From JAZRUY01 sp045598845 (GTDB lineage Bacteria; Verrucomicrobiota; Lentisphaeria; Victivallales; Victivallaceae): a stretch of 17,957 nucleotides of DNA. The notes under the pieces are model-generated. The model was not told where the DNA came from. It saw nothing but the letters and a program-made list of their open reading frames with translations, and searched no databases. A program made the translations under genes and the position numbers. Shown here piece after piece: positions 1 through 6,717 of this stretch. The stretch is taken from positions 1-17,957 of the forward strand of contig JAZRUY010000103.1 in the NCBI GenBank assembly GCA_045598845.1. Direction: 5' to 3'. Each line of letters opens with the position of its first letter. The stretch's first letter is position 1.

Positions 1-600
1 GGCTTGAGCATTATCGTGCTTACCCTGATCGTCCGCGCATTGTTCTATCCGCTGACCGCCCGCGGCAATATATCCATGCGCAAAATGCAGAGCGTGCAGC
101 CCCGGATCAAGGAACTGCGCGAGCGCTACAAGAACGATCCGCAGCAGCTCAACATTAAGACGATGGAACTCTACCGCACCGAAAAGATCAACCCGCTCGG
201 CGGATGCCTGCCGATTCTGGTTCAGATACCGGTGTTCTTTTCGCTCTACTATACTCTGGACGGCGCTGTTGAACTGCGTCAGGTGCCGTTCCTGTGGGCC
301 GGCAATCTCGCCGCCGCCGACACCGTGGCCAGTCTGAATCTGCATTTCTTCAATCTGGCGGTGAATCCGCTGGTCATTCTGATGACCGTGCTGATGCTGA
401 TCCAGCAGCGGATGACTCCGATGAGCATGGAGCCGGCGCAGAAGAAGATGATGATGTTCATGCCGGTGGTGATGCTGTTTTTCCTGTACGATCTGCCGTC
501 CGGACTGACTCTGTACTGGACCGTCAGCAATCTGTGCAGTATAATCCAGCTGCGGATACAGCAGCGTAATACAAAAACCGCGGATACGGCGGGCCGCTGA
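1..600 (+). CDS. yidC: Membrane protein insertase YidC, C-terminal part (5' end outside window)
   Basis: This is the C-terminal 199 residues of a YidC/Oxa1/Alb3 insertase, which places membrane proteins into the inner membrane alone or with the Sec translocon. The frame is already open at base 1 (GGC TTG AGC), so the start and the large periplasmic domain lie to the left. The conserved insertase core is visible: the first membrane segment followed by PLTARGNISMRKM, the basic cytoplasmic hairpin (IKELRERYKNDPQQLN), the signature NPLGGCLPILVQIPVFFSLY, two further hydrophobic segments, and the last one ending in SGLTLYWTVSNLCSIIQ. The tail after it is short and polar. The khpB gene follows 56 bases later on the same strand, the usual yidC-khpB order, so the two are probably cotranscribed. 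Nothing in the visible part looks damaged. Confidence 0.95.
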   Translation, partial: GLSIIVLTLIVRALFYPLTARGNISMRKMQSVQPRIKELRERYKNDPQQLNIKTMELYRTEKINPLGGCLPILVQIPVFFSLYYTLDGAVELRQVPFLWAGNLAAADTVASLNLHFFNLAVNPLVILMTVLMLIQQRMTPMSMEPAQKKMMMFMPVVMLFFLYDLPSGLTLYWTVSNLCSIIQLRIQQRNTKTADTAGR

Positions 601-656
601 GGCGATAAGGCCGTCGGATATCCGGGAAAACAACATTTTCAGGGAAGGATTGAAAA

Positions 657-1211
657 ATGTCGGAAAACACTGATTTCGGAGCCCGTAAAGGTAAAATCAC
701 CAACATTCTGAACACCATGTTCGATTATCTCGGACTCAATGCCTCCTTCAAAATCGAGGAGCAGGAAAACCGTATTATGGTGAAGATCTCCAGCGATGAC
801 GCCGGAAGGATCATCGGGCGCAAAGGGCAGACGCTGGACAGCCTGCAGCTGCTGGTCAACCGCATCATATTCAAAGAAGATGAAAACTGCCCGCGGATTT
901 CGCTGGACATCGACGGTTATTCCCGCGATTCCCGCCGTCGCGGCAATGACGGTGAATCCGGCCGCCGGGGCGGATACGGCGAGCGCCGCGACCGCGAGGA
1001 TACCCGGGCTTCCCAGGAAATGCTGGAGCGTCAGGCGCTCGATGCCGCCAAGGAAGTCGTAAAATGGGGCGAACCGGTCACTTTGCCGGAAATGAACGCG
1101 CATGACCGCCGCATAATCCACATCACTTTGAAGGACAATCCGCAGGTGGTTACTTCGTCTGAAGGCGACGGGGCGATAAAAAAAGTTATAGTTTCATTGA
1201 AAAAAGACTGA
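657..1211 (+). CDS. khpB: RNA-binding protein KhpB (Jag), KH-R3H
   Basis: A 184-residue KhpB/Jag protein, a cytoplasmic RNA-binding protein that in other bacteria works with KhpA. A KH domain covers about residues 15-90 with the GxxG loop as GRKG (54-57) in AGRIIGRKGQTLDSLQ. An R3H domain covers about 120-184 with the Rx3H signature R151/H155 (NAHDRRIIHITL) and the typical SEGDGAIKKVIV end. Between them, residues 90-117 form a linker rich in Arg and Gly (RRRGNDGESGRRGGYGERR), longer and more basic than I expect for the family. The N-terminal Jag-N domain found in many Firmicutes homologues is missing. The start at 657 follows a good ribosome site (AGGGAAGG near 641). It lies 56 bases after yidC, as in many genomes. 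Confidence 0.95.
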   Translation: MSENTDFGARKGKITNILNTMFDYLGLNASFKIEEQENRIMVKISSDDAGRIIGRKGQTLDSLQLLVNRIIFKEDENCPRISLDIDGYSRDSRRRGNDGESGRRGGYGERRDREDTRASQEMLERQALDAAKEVVKWGEPVTLPEMNAHDRRIIHITLKDNPQVVTSSEGDGAIKKVIVSLKKD

Positions 1212-1228
1212 TTCAACGGTTGTTTCGC

Positions 1229-1257
1229 TTGTAAAAAAGCGCGGTACCGCTTATATT
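1229..1257 (+). promoter_or_regulatory. Candidate sigma-70-type promoter for tRNA-Pro
   Basis: TTGTAA (1229-1234), a 17-base spacer and TATATT (1252-1257) lie just after khpB. A start near 1264 would be about 30 bases upstream of the tRNA 5' end. It is read by eye from consensus. Confidence 0.45.
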
Positions 1258-1271
1258 AATCAAATCATAAG

Positions 1272-1291
1272 AATGCGGAAGTTTCCGCATT
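1272..1291 (+). other. Small hairpin in the tRNA-Pro leader / end of khpB operon
   Basis: AATGCGGA (1272-1279) pairs perfectly with TCCGCATT (1284-1291) around a 4-base loop. Only a few T follow, so as a terminator of yidC-khpB it would be weak. It may instead be a processing structure ahead of the tRNA. Confidence 0.35.
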
Positions 1292-1294
1292 TAC

Positions 1295-1372
1295 CGGGGT
1301 GTGGCTCAGTCTGGCTAGAGCGCTGCGTTCGGGACGCAGAGGCCGGAGGTTCAAATCCTCTCACCCCGACCA
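1295..1372 (+). tRNA. tRNA-Pro (anticodon CGG)
   Basis: A complete 78-base cloverleaf including an encoded CCA. The acceptor stem CGGGGTG (1295-1301) pairs with CACCCCG (1362-1368), with discriminator A1369 and CCA at 1370-1372. The anticodon stem CTGCG/CGCAG (1323-1327 and 1335-1339) closes the loop TTCGGGA with anticodon CGG at 1330-1332, which reads the proline codon CCG. The T arm has GGTTCAAATCC. A run of six T directly follows. The downstream flank looks like an old integration site (see the repeat at 1411). Confidence 0.97.
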
Positions 1373-1410
1373 TTTTTTACCCTCAAAATCAAGCGGATTA
1401 AGACGAATTG

Positions 1411-1429
1411 TGCTACACAGTCTGCTACA
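1411..1429 (+). repeat. Paired TGCTACA repeats beside tRNA-Pro, possible integrase-binding sites
   Basis: TGCTACA occurs at 1411-1417 and again at 1423-1429, exactly 12 bases apart, 38 bases past the tRNA 3' end. A very similar pair (TGCCACA at 10028, CGCCACA at 10040, also 12 apart) lies between the integrase gene and the ssrA remnant. The shared sequence and period suggest both are binding sites of related integrases and that tRNA-Pro was once an attachment site. This is inference from the pattern. No integrase gene remains next to the tRNA. The rest of 1373-1718 shows no gene. Confidence 0.4.
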
Positions 1430-1600
1430 AATGCGGAATTCGTTTGCTTGGATTACAGAGTATGCGTAGGTGGAGTGATATCTCGCAGGACTTTTCATGA
1501 TCCGATCAGCTCACGACTGCAAAAAGTCGGGAAAACTCCATTTTAGCGTTGCCTGAGTTCTTACTAAAGACATAAAGAATTTCACATTAAAGATTTTTGT

Positions 1601-1628
1601 TTGACAATAAGAAACTGGAGGATATATT
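1601..1628 (+). promoter_or_regulatory. Candidate promoter of the nuclease gene
   Basis: A consensus TTGACA (1601-1606), a 16-base spacer and TATATT (1623-1628) point to a start near 1635, about 85 bases before the nuclease start codon. No convincing small ORF lies in this leader. Confidence 0.5.
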
Positions 1629-1718
1629 TTTGCAGAGTCGATGCCGGAATGTGGAGTCACCGAAAAGTTTGTATGATCAAATCAATCAGACGCATAAGCA
1701 ACTGATAAAGAGATTTAT

Positions 1719-2825
1719 ATGGAATTGAAATTTATAAAAAGCTTATTAAGCGAGGTTTCTGAAATTCAGCGCCGCCTTTCCATCCGGTTTAATGTCTTCG
1801 ATATCGCCGATGTTCGACATTATGAAACACGGCACTCTGCCATCCTTGCAGGAATATTACAGTGGGAAGGAAGCAGAAAACCTTTGGATTTTTTTCTTAA
1901 AAGAGTTTTTAATCAAATTGATCTTTCGGAGAAACAACTGGCTGATTTGTCCGTTTCCACAGAATGTTGGATTGATGTAAAAGACGAAAAGAGACGGCTT
2001 GATATTCTGATTCGCAGCAAAGATATTTGTGTTGTCATTGAAAATAAGATTTTTACGGAAGATCACACCAACCAGCTAGATGCATATAAAGAATGGATGG
2101 ATAAGCAAAACTGCAGTTATTGCCGTCTTGTATACTTGACTTTGAAAGGAACGGAATCGTCCGAAGGTTTTTCAGAGGAACAGTATGTCCGAATATCTTG
2201 GAGAACAGACATTCGAGATTTTCTTGTGTATTGTTCATCTTTAACAAATATAGATTTAAGATTTAATTCAACGGCTCTTCAATATGCGGAATTTTGGGAG
2301 AATTGGTTTATGGCAACAAATGGAATTAGCGACTTGATCTTATCATCAAAAGAAAATTATCTTGCTGCTCAAGGGATTTTTCATGCTTTTACCGAAGCAA
2401 AATATAAATTGATCAAGAATACGCTTAAAAACTGGCAAAATAACATAAAAGAATTACCTGTGGACAAAGATTGTAACGTAGATAAACTGAACGGAGAGGC
2501 CTGCGAAAAAATCTTATTCAAGTGGAATGCTAAGTACCGTATCGGATTTGAGTTTGGTGGTAGCAACTTTTCAAAGCTGTTATATGGAGTTATTGGCGAC
2601 GGCGAAGTATCTAACCGAACGCCTTTTAACGGATGGGAAGCGTCAAGTTGGTGGCCAGCATATAAAAAAATACAGAATAAAGAAATCAGTGAACTTGGAG
2701 AAAATAGCGAAATTTGTCTTTCTAATATACAAGAAATATATCAAGTACTTAATTCGGCATTTAATGAAATAATCGATTTCGTCCAAAATCATCCAGAGTC
2801 CTTTGCCGCCAAGAACTCTCAATGA
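1719..2825 (+). CDS. PD-(D/E)XK nuclease superfamily protein (PDDEXK_4-like)
   Basis: A 368-residue protein with a PD-(D/E)XK core in its first third. RRLDILIRS supplies the acidic residue D95, then VVIENK supplies E108 and K110 (the ExK pair), and QLDAY follows at about 119-123. The earlier YETRHSAILAGIL (residues 35-47) matches the E..HS..L opening that I associate with the PDDEXK_4 group. The rest (about 180-368) has no motif I recognise and may bind a substrate or partner. Members of this group are often found near defence genes, but their targets are mostly unknown. The gene is clearly richer in A and T than its neighbours and stands alone beside a tRNA, which suggests horizontal acquisition. 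The ribosome site (AAAGAGA, about 1709) is weak. The frame is intact, so it may be active. Confidence 0.75.
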   Translation: MELKFIKSLLSEVSEIQRRLSIRFNVFDIADVRHYETRHSAILAGILQWEGSRKPLDFFLKRVFNQIDLSEKQLADLSVSTECWIDVKDEKRRLDILIRSKDICVVIENKIFTEDHTNQLDAYKEWMDKQNCSYCRLVYLTLKGTESSEGFSEEQYVRISWRTDIRDFLVYCSSLTNIDLRFNSTALQYAEFWENWFMATNGISDLILSSKENYLAAQGIFHAFTEAKYKLIKNTLKNWQNNIKELPVDKDCNVDKLNGEACEKILFKWNAKYRIGFEFGGSNFSKLLYGVIGDGEVSNRTPFNGWEASSWWPAYKKIQNKEISELGENSEICLSNIQEIYQVLNSAFNEIIDFVQNHPESFAAKNSQ

Positions 2826-2881
2826 AAATAGTTATTCGCATGAACCACTCACTGCAAATTAGAGAAAGTGAACTGAATAAC

Positions 2882-2910
2882 AAAACTCGTGAAAGTTTTT
2901 TTATTTTTTT
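2882..2910 (+). terminator. AT-rich intrinsic terminator after the nuclease gene
   Basis: AAAACT (2882-2887) pairs with AGTTTT (2894-2899) around a 6-base loop and leads into a long T-rich run. The stem is weak because it is AT-rich, but place and orientation fit. Confidence 0.35.
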
Positions 2911-3090
2911 CTGCCCCGTATAAGCCACAGTTGGGGAGTATACATATTGCTGCAAAGTTCCGGTGTGGCAGCATTCGAGCAGTTGATGCTCTTTTCTTCC
3001 AGGTTTGATTTCCGAATACTTCTCCATGGAAAACTTTCTCATTTTCTACAAATAGAAAAAAATTAACATTTTTCCTCTTCTATCATAATA

Positions 3091-3130
3091 TATTTCATAA
3101 TATTGACAAATATTTCATGATACTGACAAA
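3091..3130. repeat. Tandem 20-bp direct repeat
   Basis: Unit 1 is TATTTCATAATATTGACAAA (3091-3110) and unit 2 (3111-3130) follows at once with 18 of 20 bases the same. Two adjacent copies like this may be a repressor or replication-protein site of a former element. Confidence 0.6.
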
Positions 3131-3140
3131 TGATGTCAGT
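3122..3140. promoter_or_regulatory. Perfect 7-bp inverted repeat, operator-like
   Basis: ACTGACA (3122-3128) and TGTCAGT (3134-3140) are perfect inverted arms around 5 bases, overlapping the second tandem repeat unit. It could be an operator or a short hairpin. No gene is clearly attached to it. Confidence 0.35.
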
Positions 3141-3307
3141 CAAAAGGAAAAACTGCATTTTTGCAGATTCCCTTACTTTAATTTCCAAACGACAAACGCA
3201 TCGGTAGTTTCTTACAGGTCATCGCGGTGTCTTTCTTATCCTGAAAAAGCATTGGAACTTTGCCCGTAATTCATAGAGCCGGCTTGAAATAGCGCCGAAT
3301 GCGCTTA

Positions 3308-3826
3308 CTACAGCAAAGGGCCGTCGGCGCAGAATTCTTTGCGGCCGCAAGTTATGCAGCAGAACCCTTTCCAGACCGAATCGAACTGTTTAGACAGCGG
3401 GGCAATAAGAGACGGTTCATCGGTCATAATTCCGTTTTCGAAATTGCGTCTGTTGTCACTCTTGGCGCCGATCCCCGCACCCGTCAGATTCGCGCTGCCG
3501 AAGTAAGCCTTGGCGCCGTCGGTGATTATGCATTTGAAATGGACACGCGGACAAAGAATGCGTTCCATTTGTTTCCACAGCTGGGAAAACGGTAGAAATT
3601 CCGGCGGAAACGGGGGGCTGACTTCTTGGCGTGAATCAGGCGTATCTCAGCGCTTCAGCAGCATATTCAGTATTTGCAGAAAAGTAACCATATCCCCCTT
3701 GCCGGGAATAGGCGTATACATGTCCTTGATATTCGCCGTGGCGATCCAAAGCCGCTTTTGCGTCCGGAGCACAGGGCTGCGGATAACTTGGTTGTAAATT
3801 TCCTTGTTTGTTAGAAAACTCAGCAT
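3308..3826 (-). pseudogene. Phospholipase-D-like (HKD) nuclease, frameshifted pseudogene
   Basis: Three reading frames together rebuild one small PLD-like protein of about 173 residues. Frame 1 starts at an ATG (3826-3824) with LTNKEIYNQVIRS, then RLWIATANIKDMYTPIPGK, and ends in LLKR at a TGA (3649-3647). A different frame continues with IRLIHAKKSAPRFRRNFYRFP (about 3645-3590). After a second shift near 3580-3590 the first frame resumes with CPRVHFKCIITDGAKAYFGSANLTG, the HxKx4D plus GSxN signature of the PLD family, then RRNFENG, the WKG segment and a Cys-rich end (CCITCGRKEFC). Two shifts with family-like sequence on both sides mean the gene is broken. The catalytic part itself is still well kept, so the damage may be recent. 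Its original role is unknown. It is convergent with the nuclease gene. Confidence 0.75.
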
Positions 3827-3972
3827 GATATGTCAGACCGACCTCCTGCCGGCAGTAAGTAATTCCCATACCATGGACTTCCTGTATAAGGAATGCAATT
3901 CCGGCCGGGGCTTGGTTCATAAAATAAACAAACTCGTCAAATATTAACTGTTTAAGACGTGAAAACCTGAAT

Positions 3973-3986
3973 ATTCAGATCTGAAT
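3973..3986. promoter_or_regulatory. Perfect 14-bp palindrome beside sigma-54 promoter 1
   Basis: ATTCAGATCTGAAT is a perfect palindrome that ends 6 bases before the -24 element of promoter 1. It may bind a regulator. I do not find the same palindrome at the other three promoters. Confidence 0.35.
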
Positions 3987-3992
3987 GCAGTT

Positions 3993-4008
3993 TGGCATGG
4001 TATTTGCT
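3993..4008 (+). promoter_or_regulatory. Sigma-54 promoter 1 (zinc-finger-like gene)
   Basis: TGGCATG-GTAT-TTGCT matches the -24/-12 consensus of RpoN, with GG at 3994-3995 and GC at 4006-4007 and exactly 10 bases between. The start should be near 4019, 54 bases before the gene at 4073. A small hairpin GCCGT/ACGGC (4024-4037) opens the leader. Confidence 0.85.
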
Positions 4009-4072
4009 TCTCTTTTTTCGGCTGCCGTAAGAACGGCGGAAAAACAAATAACCCCAACGAAAGGAAAGAATC

Positions 4073-4324
4073 ATGGCGAACTGCTTCTGTAAATACTGCG
4101 GGGCAAAATACTCCAGTGTCCGGAATTTAACGGCAAATCTCTGTATGCGTCATCCGGACGGAGCATATAAAGGGAAACACGCTCTGTATGAAGGAAGTGA
4201 AAAAGCCCGGTATGAATGTAAATATTGCGGTTCCGGTTATTCCAGCATTCGGAATTTGACATCAAATCTCTGCTGGCGCCATCCTGACGGCGCGTATAAA
4301 GGGAAACACAGTCCGGCGCTTTGA
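4073..4324 (+). CDS. Small two-repeat zinc-finger-like protein
   Basis: An 83-residue protein made of two nearly identical 43-residue units starting at C6 and C49. Each reads CKYCGxxYSS(V/I)RNLT, then C, RHPDGAYKGKH, with ALYEGSEKARYE between the units. The two close cysteines, the later cysteine and the histidines could form a zinc site, but metal binding is inferred. I recall similar repeated small proteins from Lentisphaerota-type bacteria, without a known function. The start follows a strong ribosome site (AAAGGAAAG), and transcription comes from sigma-54 promoter 1. It is alone in its transcript, ending at a hairpin near 4350-4390. It may be a nucleic-acid-binding partner of the exonuclease or translocase in the same regulon. 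Confidence 0.8.
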   Translation: MANCFCKYCGAKYSSVRNLTANLCMRHPDGAYKGKHALYEGSEKARYECKYCGSGYSSIRNLTSNLCWRHPDGAYKGKHSPAL

Positions 4325-4349
4325 AAGCCGGGTATAAATCTTTCTACTT

Positions 4350-4390
4350 ATGCCGGATGCTCAAATTTTTATTGCAGCCGGGCATTTTTT
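4350..4390 (+). terminator. Intrinsic terminator after the zinc-finger-like gene
   Basis: ATGCCGG (4350-4356) pairs with CCGGGCAT (4378-4385, one bulged base) and six T end at 4390. The loop is long (about 21 bases) and carries the TCAAAT motif discussed for the sigma-54 promoters. Confidence 0.45.
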
Positions 4391-4391
4391 A

Positions 4392-4405
4392 TCAAAATTA
4401 TTTGA
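4392..4405. promoter_or_regulatory. Candidate activator-binding site upstream of promoter 2
   Basis: TCAAA (4392-4396), four bases, TTTGA (4401-4405), a perfect 5-bp inverted repeat about 55 bases before the -24 element of promoter 2. This is a plausible place for an upstream activating sequence. A related TCAAA-T-TTTGA lies at 7963-7973. Confidence 0.3.
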
Positions 4406-4458
4406 GTTAATCCGGTTACGGTGTATAATGTTACTGTGCGCGATGATAAATAATCGAT

Positions 4459-4474
4459 TGGCATGGTACTTGCT
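4459..4474 (+). promoter_or_regulatory. Sigma-54 promoter 2 (exonuclease-activator operon)
   Basis: TGGCATG-GTAC-TTGCT, with GG at 4460-4461 and GC at 4472-4473, again 10 bases apart. The start is expected near 4485, 45 bases before the exonuclease gene. A hairpin (CCG-AACC with GGTT-CGG, 4484-4503) would form right at the transcript start. Because the operon encodes a sigma-54 activator, this promoter suggests self-activation. Confidence 0.85.
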
Positions 4475-4529
4475 GATTTTCTGCCGAAACCGAGCGGTTA
4501 CGGATTGAACAACAGGATAATGACAACCC

Positions 4530-5069
4530 ATGAAACTGGCCGGACTTGATTTTGAAACCGCCAACTGTAAACGAGGAAGCATCTGCGCCGCCGGATGCGC
4601 CGTACTGGACGATGGTATCGTAATCGAAAAAAGCGAATGGCTCATCTGCCCCCATCATGGTTACCGATGGATGCGCCCGGATTTCACGGAAATACACGGG
4701 CTGACCTACCGGGATGTCCGCAATCGTCCGGAATTTTCCGAAATCTGGACGGAGATGCGGCGGATGCTGCTTTCCGCCGACTGTGTCATCATCCACAATG
4801 CCCCATTCGATCTGGGGCATCTCCGCAGCGTATTGTCACTCTATGAACTGCCGCCGGTGGAATTCGATTATGCCGACAGCGCCGTCATCAGCCGCCGTTT
4901 TTTTCCGGGGCTGACTTCCCATGCCCTGGATGCCATGGCGGAGCATTTCGGAATACGGTTTCAGCATCACAACGCCTTGGAAGACGCCGCGGCCTGCGCC
5001 GGCATAACTCACCGGACAGGCATACCGGAAGATCTTATCCGTCATTTCAGCACATTCGAGGAGAAATGA
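4530..5069 (+). CDS. DnaQ-like 3'-5' exonuclease (DEDDh)
   Basis: A 179-residue stand-alone exonuclease of the DnaQ/epsilon type, which removes nucleotides from 3' ends of DNA or RNA using two metal ions. All DEDDh residues are present: D7 and E9 in GLDFETAN, D94 in HNAPFDLGHL, and H147 with D152 in HHNALEDAAAC. The length equals one bare catalytic domain, with no polymerase or helicase attached, so the true substrate cannot be told. The gene is first in the operon from sigma-54 promoter 2, and its TGA (5067-5069) ends two bases before the activator start, so the two are probably made together. A nuclease under an inducible activator suggests a response to nucleic-acid damage or invading DNA or RNA, but that is inference. 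The ribosome site is weak (AGGA near 4513). Confidence 0.85.
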   Translation: MKLAGLDFETANCKRGSICAAGCAVLDDGIVIEKSEWLICPHHGYRWMRPDFTEIHGLTYRDVRNRPEFSEIWTEMRRMLLSADCVIIHNAPFDLGHLRSVLSLYELPPVEFDYADSAVISRRFFPGLTSHALDAMAEHFGIRFQHHNALEDAAACAGITHRTGIPEDLIRHFSTFEEK

Positions 5070-5071
5070 TC

Positions 5072-6547
5072 ATGAACAAAACACTGATTCTAACGGGGTG
5101 GAAACATCCGGACTACGCTTTGGCGGCGGCCCTGGCTCTGCGGCATTTCAAAGGGGCGGCGGATATTCTCGGCATGAGCAAGCGCCGGTTGCCGGAATTT
5201 CTGGAAAGTGCGGAAAGTTATTCGGAAATTGTCATTCTCGGAGTATCTCTCACCGGAGACGCTGAACGGCTGGGCAGGGTGCTGGCGGCGTTGAAAGCGA
5301 ACCGAACCCGTGTTCTCTGGCTCAGCGGACTTGACTTTCCGGAATGGCTCGGCGATGATGTCCGCTGCAATTTGGAGAGCCGCATCAGTCCTTCCGGACG
5401 CGTGTCCGGCGCAGTTGCGGAATACTATAAATTGAATGCCGGTGACTTTGCATCCTTCTGCGATGAGAAAAATCCCCGGGGCAGAAAATACATTGAATTT
5501 CTGGAGGCTGCGGAATATTTCTACCGCAATTACCGAAACGAGCAGGCATATCCGCAGGTCATCCGGCATATCGCCGGTAAAGACGGTGAGGATAAATGGA
5601 CGGAAAACGAAAAACTGATGATTGAACATTACCGGCGCTACGGCAACCGTGAACTAATCGGTAAAAGCGGCCTCATCACCGGCATGCGGGAGAAAATCAA
5701 TTTGATTGCGGAACATGACCGTGTCCGCGTGCTGATTCTCGGGGAAAGCGGTACCGGCAAGGAAACTGTCGCCGTTCAGATTCACAACAAATCGAAACGG
5801 AAAGACGAACCTTTTATCGCTTTCAACTGCGCCAGCGTCAATCCTCAACTGCTGGAAAGCGCTTTCCGCGGGTACGAAAAAGGAACATTCACGGGGGCGA
5901 ATGATCGTCATGTCGGTATTTTCGAGGCTGCCAACGGCGGCACGCTGTTTTTGGACGAAGTCGGGGAACTTCCTCTGGAGGCACAGGGACTTCTTCTTCG
6001 TATTCTGGAAGAAGGACGTTTCCGGCGCATGGGGGAAAGCAAAGCGGAAATCACCGTGGATGTCCGCGTTATCGCCGCAACGAACCGCGATCTGGCGACT
6101 ATGGTGCGCGACGGCGGTTTCCGTCTGGACCTCTACCAGCGCCTGAGTGTCATCCAGCTCCGCACACCATCACTTCGGGAACACCGGGAAGACATTCCCC
6201 TGATCGCCTATTCCTACTGCGACCGCAATAAAATGGGAGGTTGGCTGTCAAAGGAACAAGTTGAAGCATTACAGGAGTACGATTTTCCCGGCAATGTCCG
6301 GGAACTCTGCAACCTGCTGGACCGGGCCTGCGTTTTCGGGATCACGGATTTCAAGCAGCTTATCCGGGAACACCGGGAACTCAATGCCGCGCTGCTCCCG
6401 CAGGATAAAATCGAAGTTCCCGACAATCTGGAGGAAGCCACGCGCCTCCACGTCAGGCGCGTTGTCGGAAAATACAACGGCAACATCACCAGGGCCGCCG
6501 AAGCGTTGGGCGCATCCCGGAATACCGTCAGGAAATATTTGGAATAA
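5072..6547 (+). CDS. Sigma-54-dependent transcriptional activator with unusual N-terminal domain
   Basis: A 491-residue bacterial enhancer-binding protein that uses ATP to open sigma-54 promoters. The AAA+ domain (about 193-420) has Walker A GESGTGKE (224-231), the sigma-54 contact loop as GTFTGA (271-276, usually GAFTGA), Walker B TLFLDEVGE (291-299), sensor ATNRD (336-340) and an arginine-finger segment FRLDLYQRL (350-358). A Fis-type helix-turn-helix closes it (NITRAAEALGASRNTVRKYL, 471-490). The first 190 residues are not a response-regulator receiver, GAF or PAS domain that I can see. Segments GWKHPDYALAAALALRHF, EIVILGVSLTGDAERL and VLWLSGLDFPEWL recall the layout of DHH phosphoesterases with the acidic residues changed, which might make a ligand sensor. 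ATG 5072 has AGGAG eight bases upstream. ATG 5066 is possible but too close to it. Confidence 0.9.
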   Translation: MNKTLILTGWKHPDYALAAALALRHFKGAADILGMSKRRLPEFLESAESYSEIVILGVSLTGDAERLGRVLAALKANRTRVLWLSGLDFPEWLGDDVRCNLESRISPSGRVSGAVAEYYKLNAGDFASFCDEKNPRGRKYIEFLEAAEYFYRNYRNEQAYPQVIRHIAGKDGEDKWTENEKLMIEHYRRYGNRELIGKSGLITGMREKINLIAEHDRVRVLILGESGTGKETVAVQIHNKSKRKDEPFIAFNCASVNPQLLESAFRGYEKGTFTGANDRHVGIFEAANGGTLFLDEVGELPLEAQGLLLRILEEGRFRRMGESKAEITVDVRVIAATNRDLATMVRDGGFRLDLYQRLSVIQLRTPSLREHREDIPLIAYSYCDRNKMGGWLSKEQVEALQEYDFPGNVRELCNLLDRACVFGITDFKQLIREHRELNAALLPQDKIEVPDNLEEATRLHVRRVVGKYNGNITRAAEALGASRNTVRKYLE

Positions 6548-6717
6548 CCGCGGGTGCTTTACTGTTGCTGTCGCCGGTTGTAATCTGTGATAAACCCCGT
6601 GATAAAACAAATGAATCATTTTGGCCGCTGACGGCGGTCGCGTCAACAAGTCCCGGCCATGCAAACAAATGCCGGCGGAACAACCGTCCCGCGGGTGACT
6701 GCGCACCTGACATTCTC

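Larger units (their letters stand above)
2911..3307. other. AT-rich intergenic stretch without a recognisable gene
   Basis: I see no supported gene here. The open frame on the minus strand at 2761-3042 has no ribosome site, no known motif and runs into the nuclease gene. The stretch contains a 20-base tandem repeat at 3091-3130 and a small inverted repeat at 3122-3140, listed separately. It may be the scar of a lost mobile element. Confidence 0.4.

Noticed and set aside
1373..1500. Integrase 3' end on the minus strand beside tRNA-Pro
   Set aside because: A frame can be read through part of it, but no catalytic motif (HxxR, GH, Y) is seen, so only the paired repeats are reported.
2761..3042. 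Minus-strand ORF of 93 residues after the nuclease gene
   Set aside because: It has no ribosome site or known motif, it covers the nuclease stop and reads through the likely terminator.
3636..3920. Minus-strand ORF of 94 residues
   Set aside because: It is out of frame with the PLD-like segment WIATANIKDM and has no recognisable motif. It is a shadow of the pseudogene.
4073..4324. Possible CRISPR-like or DNA repeat array
   Set aside because: The DNA similarity comes from two coding repeats in one protein. There are no short repeats with spacers in the window.
6548..6717. Possible gene or terminator between activator and the convergent unknown gene
   Set aside because: Open frames there are shadows, and I find no good stem with a T run.
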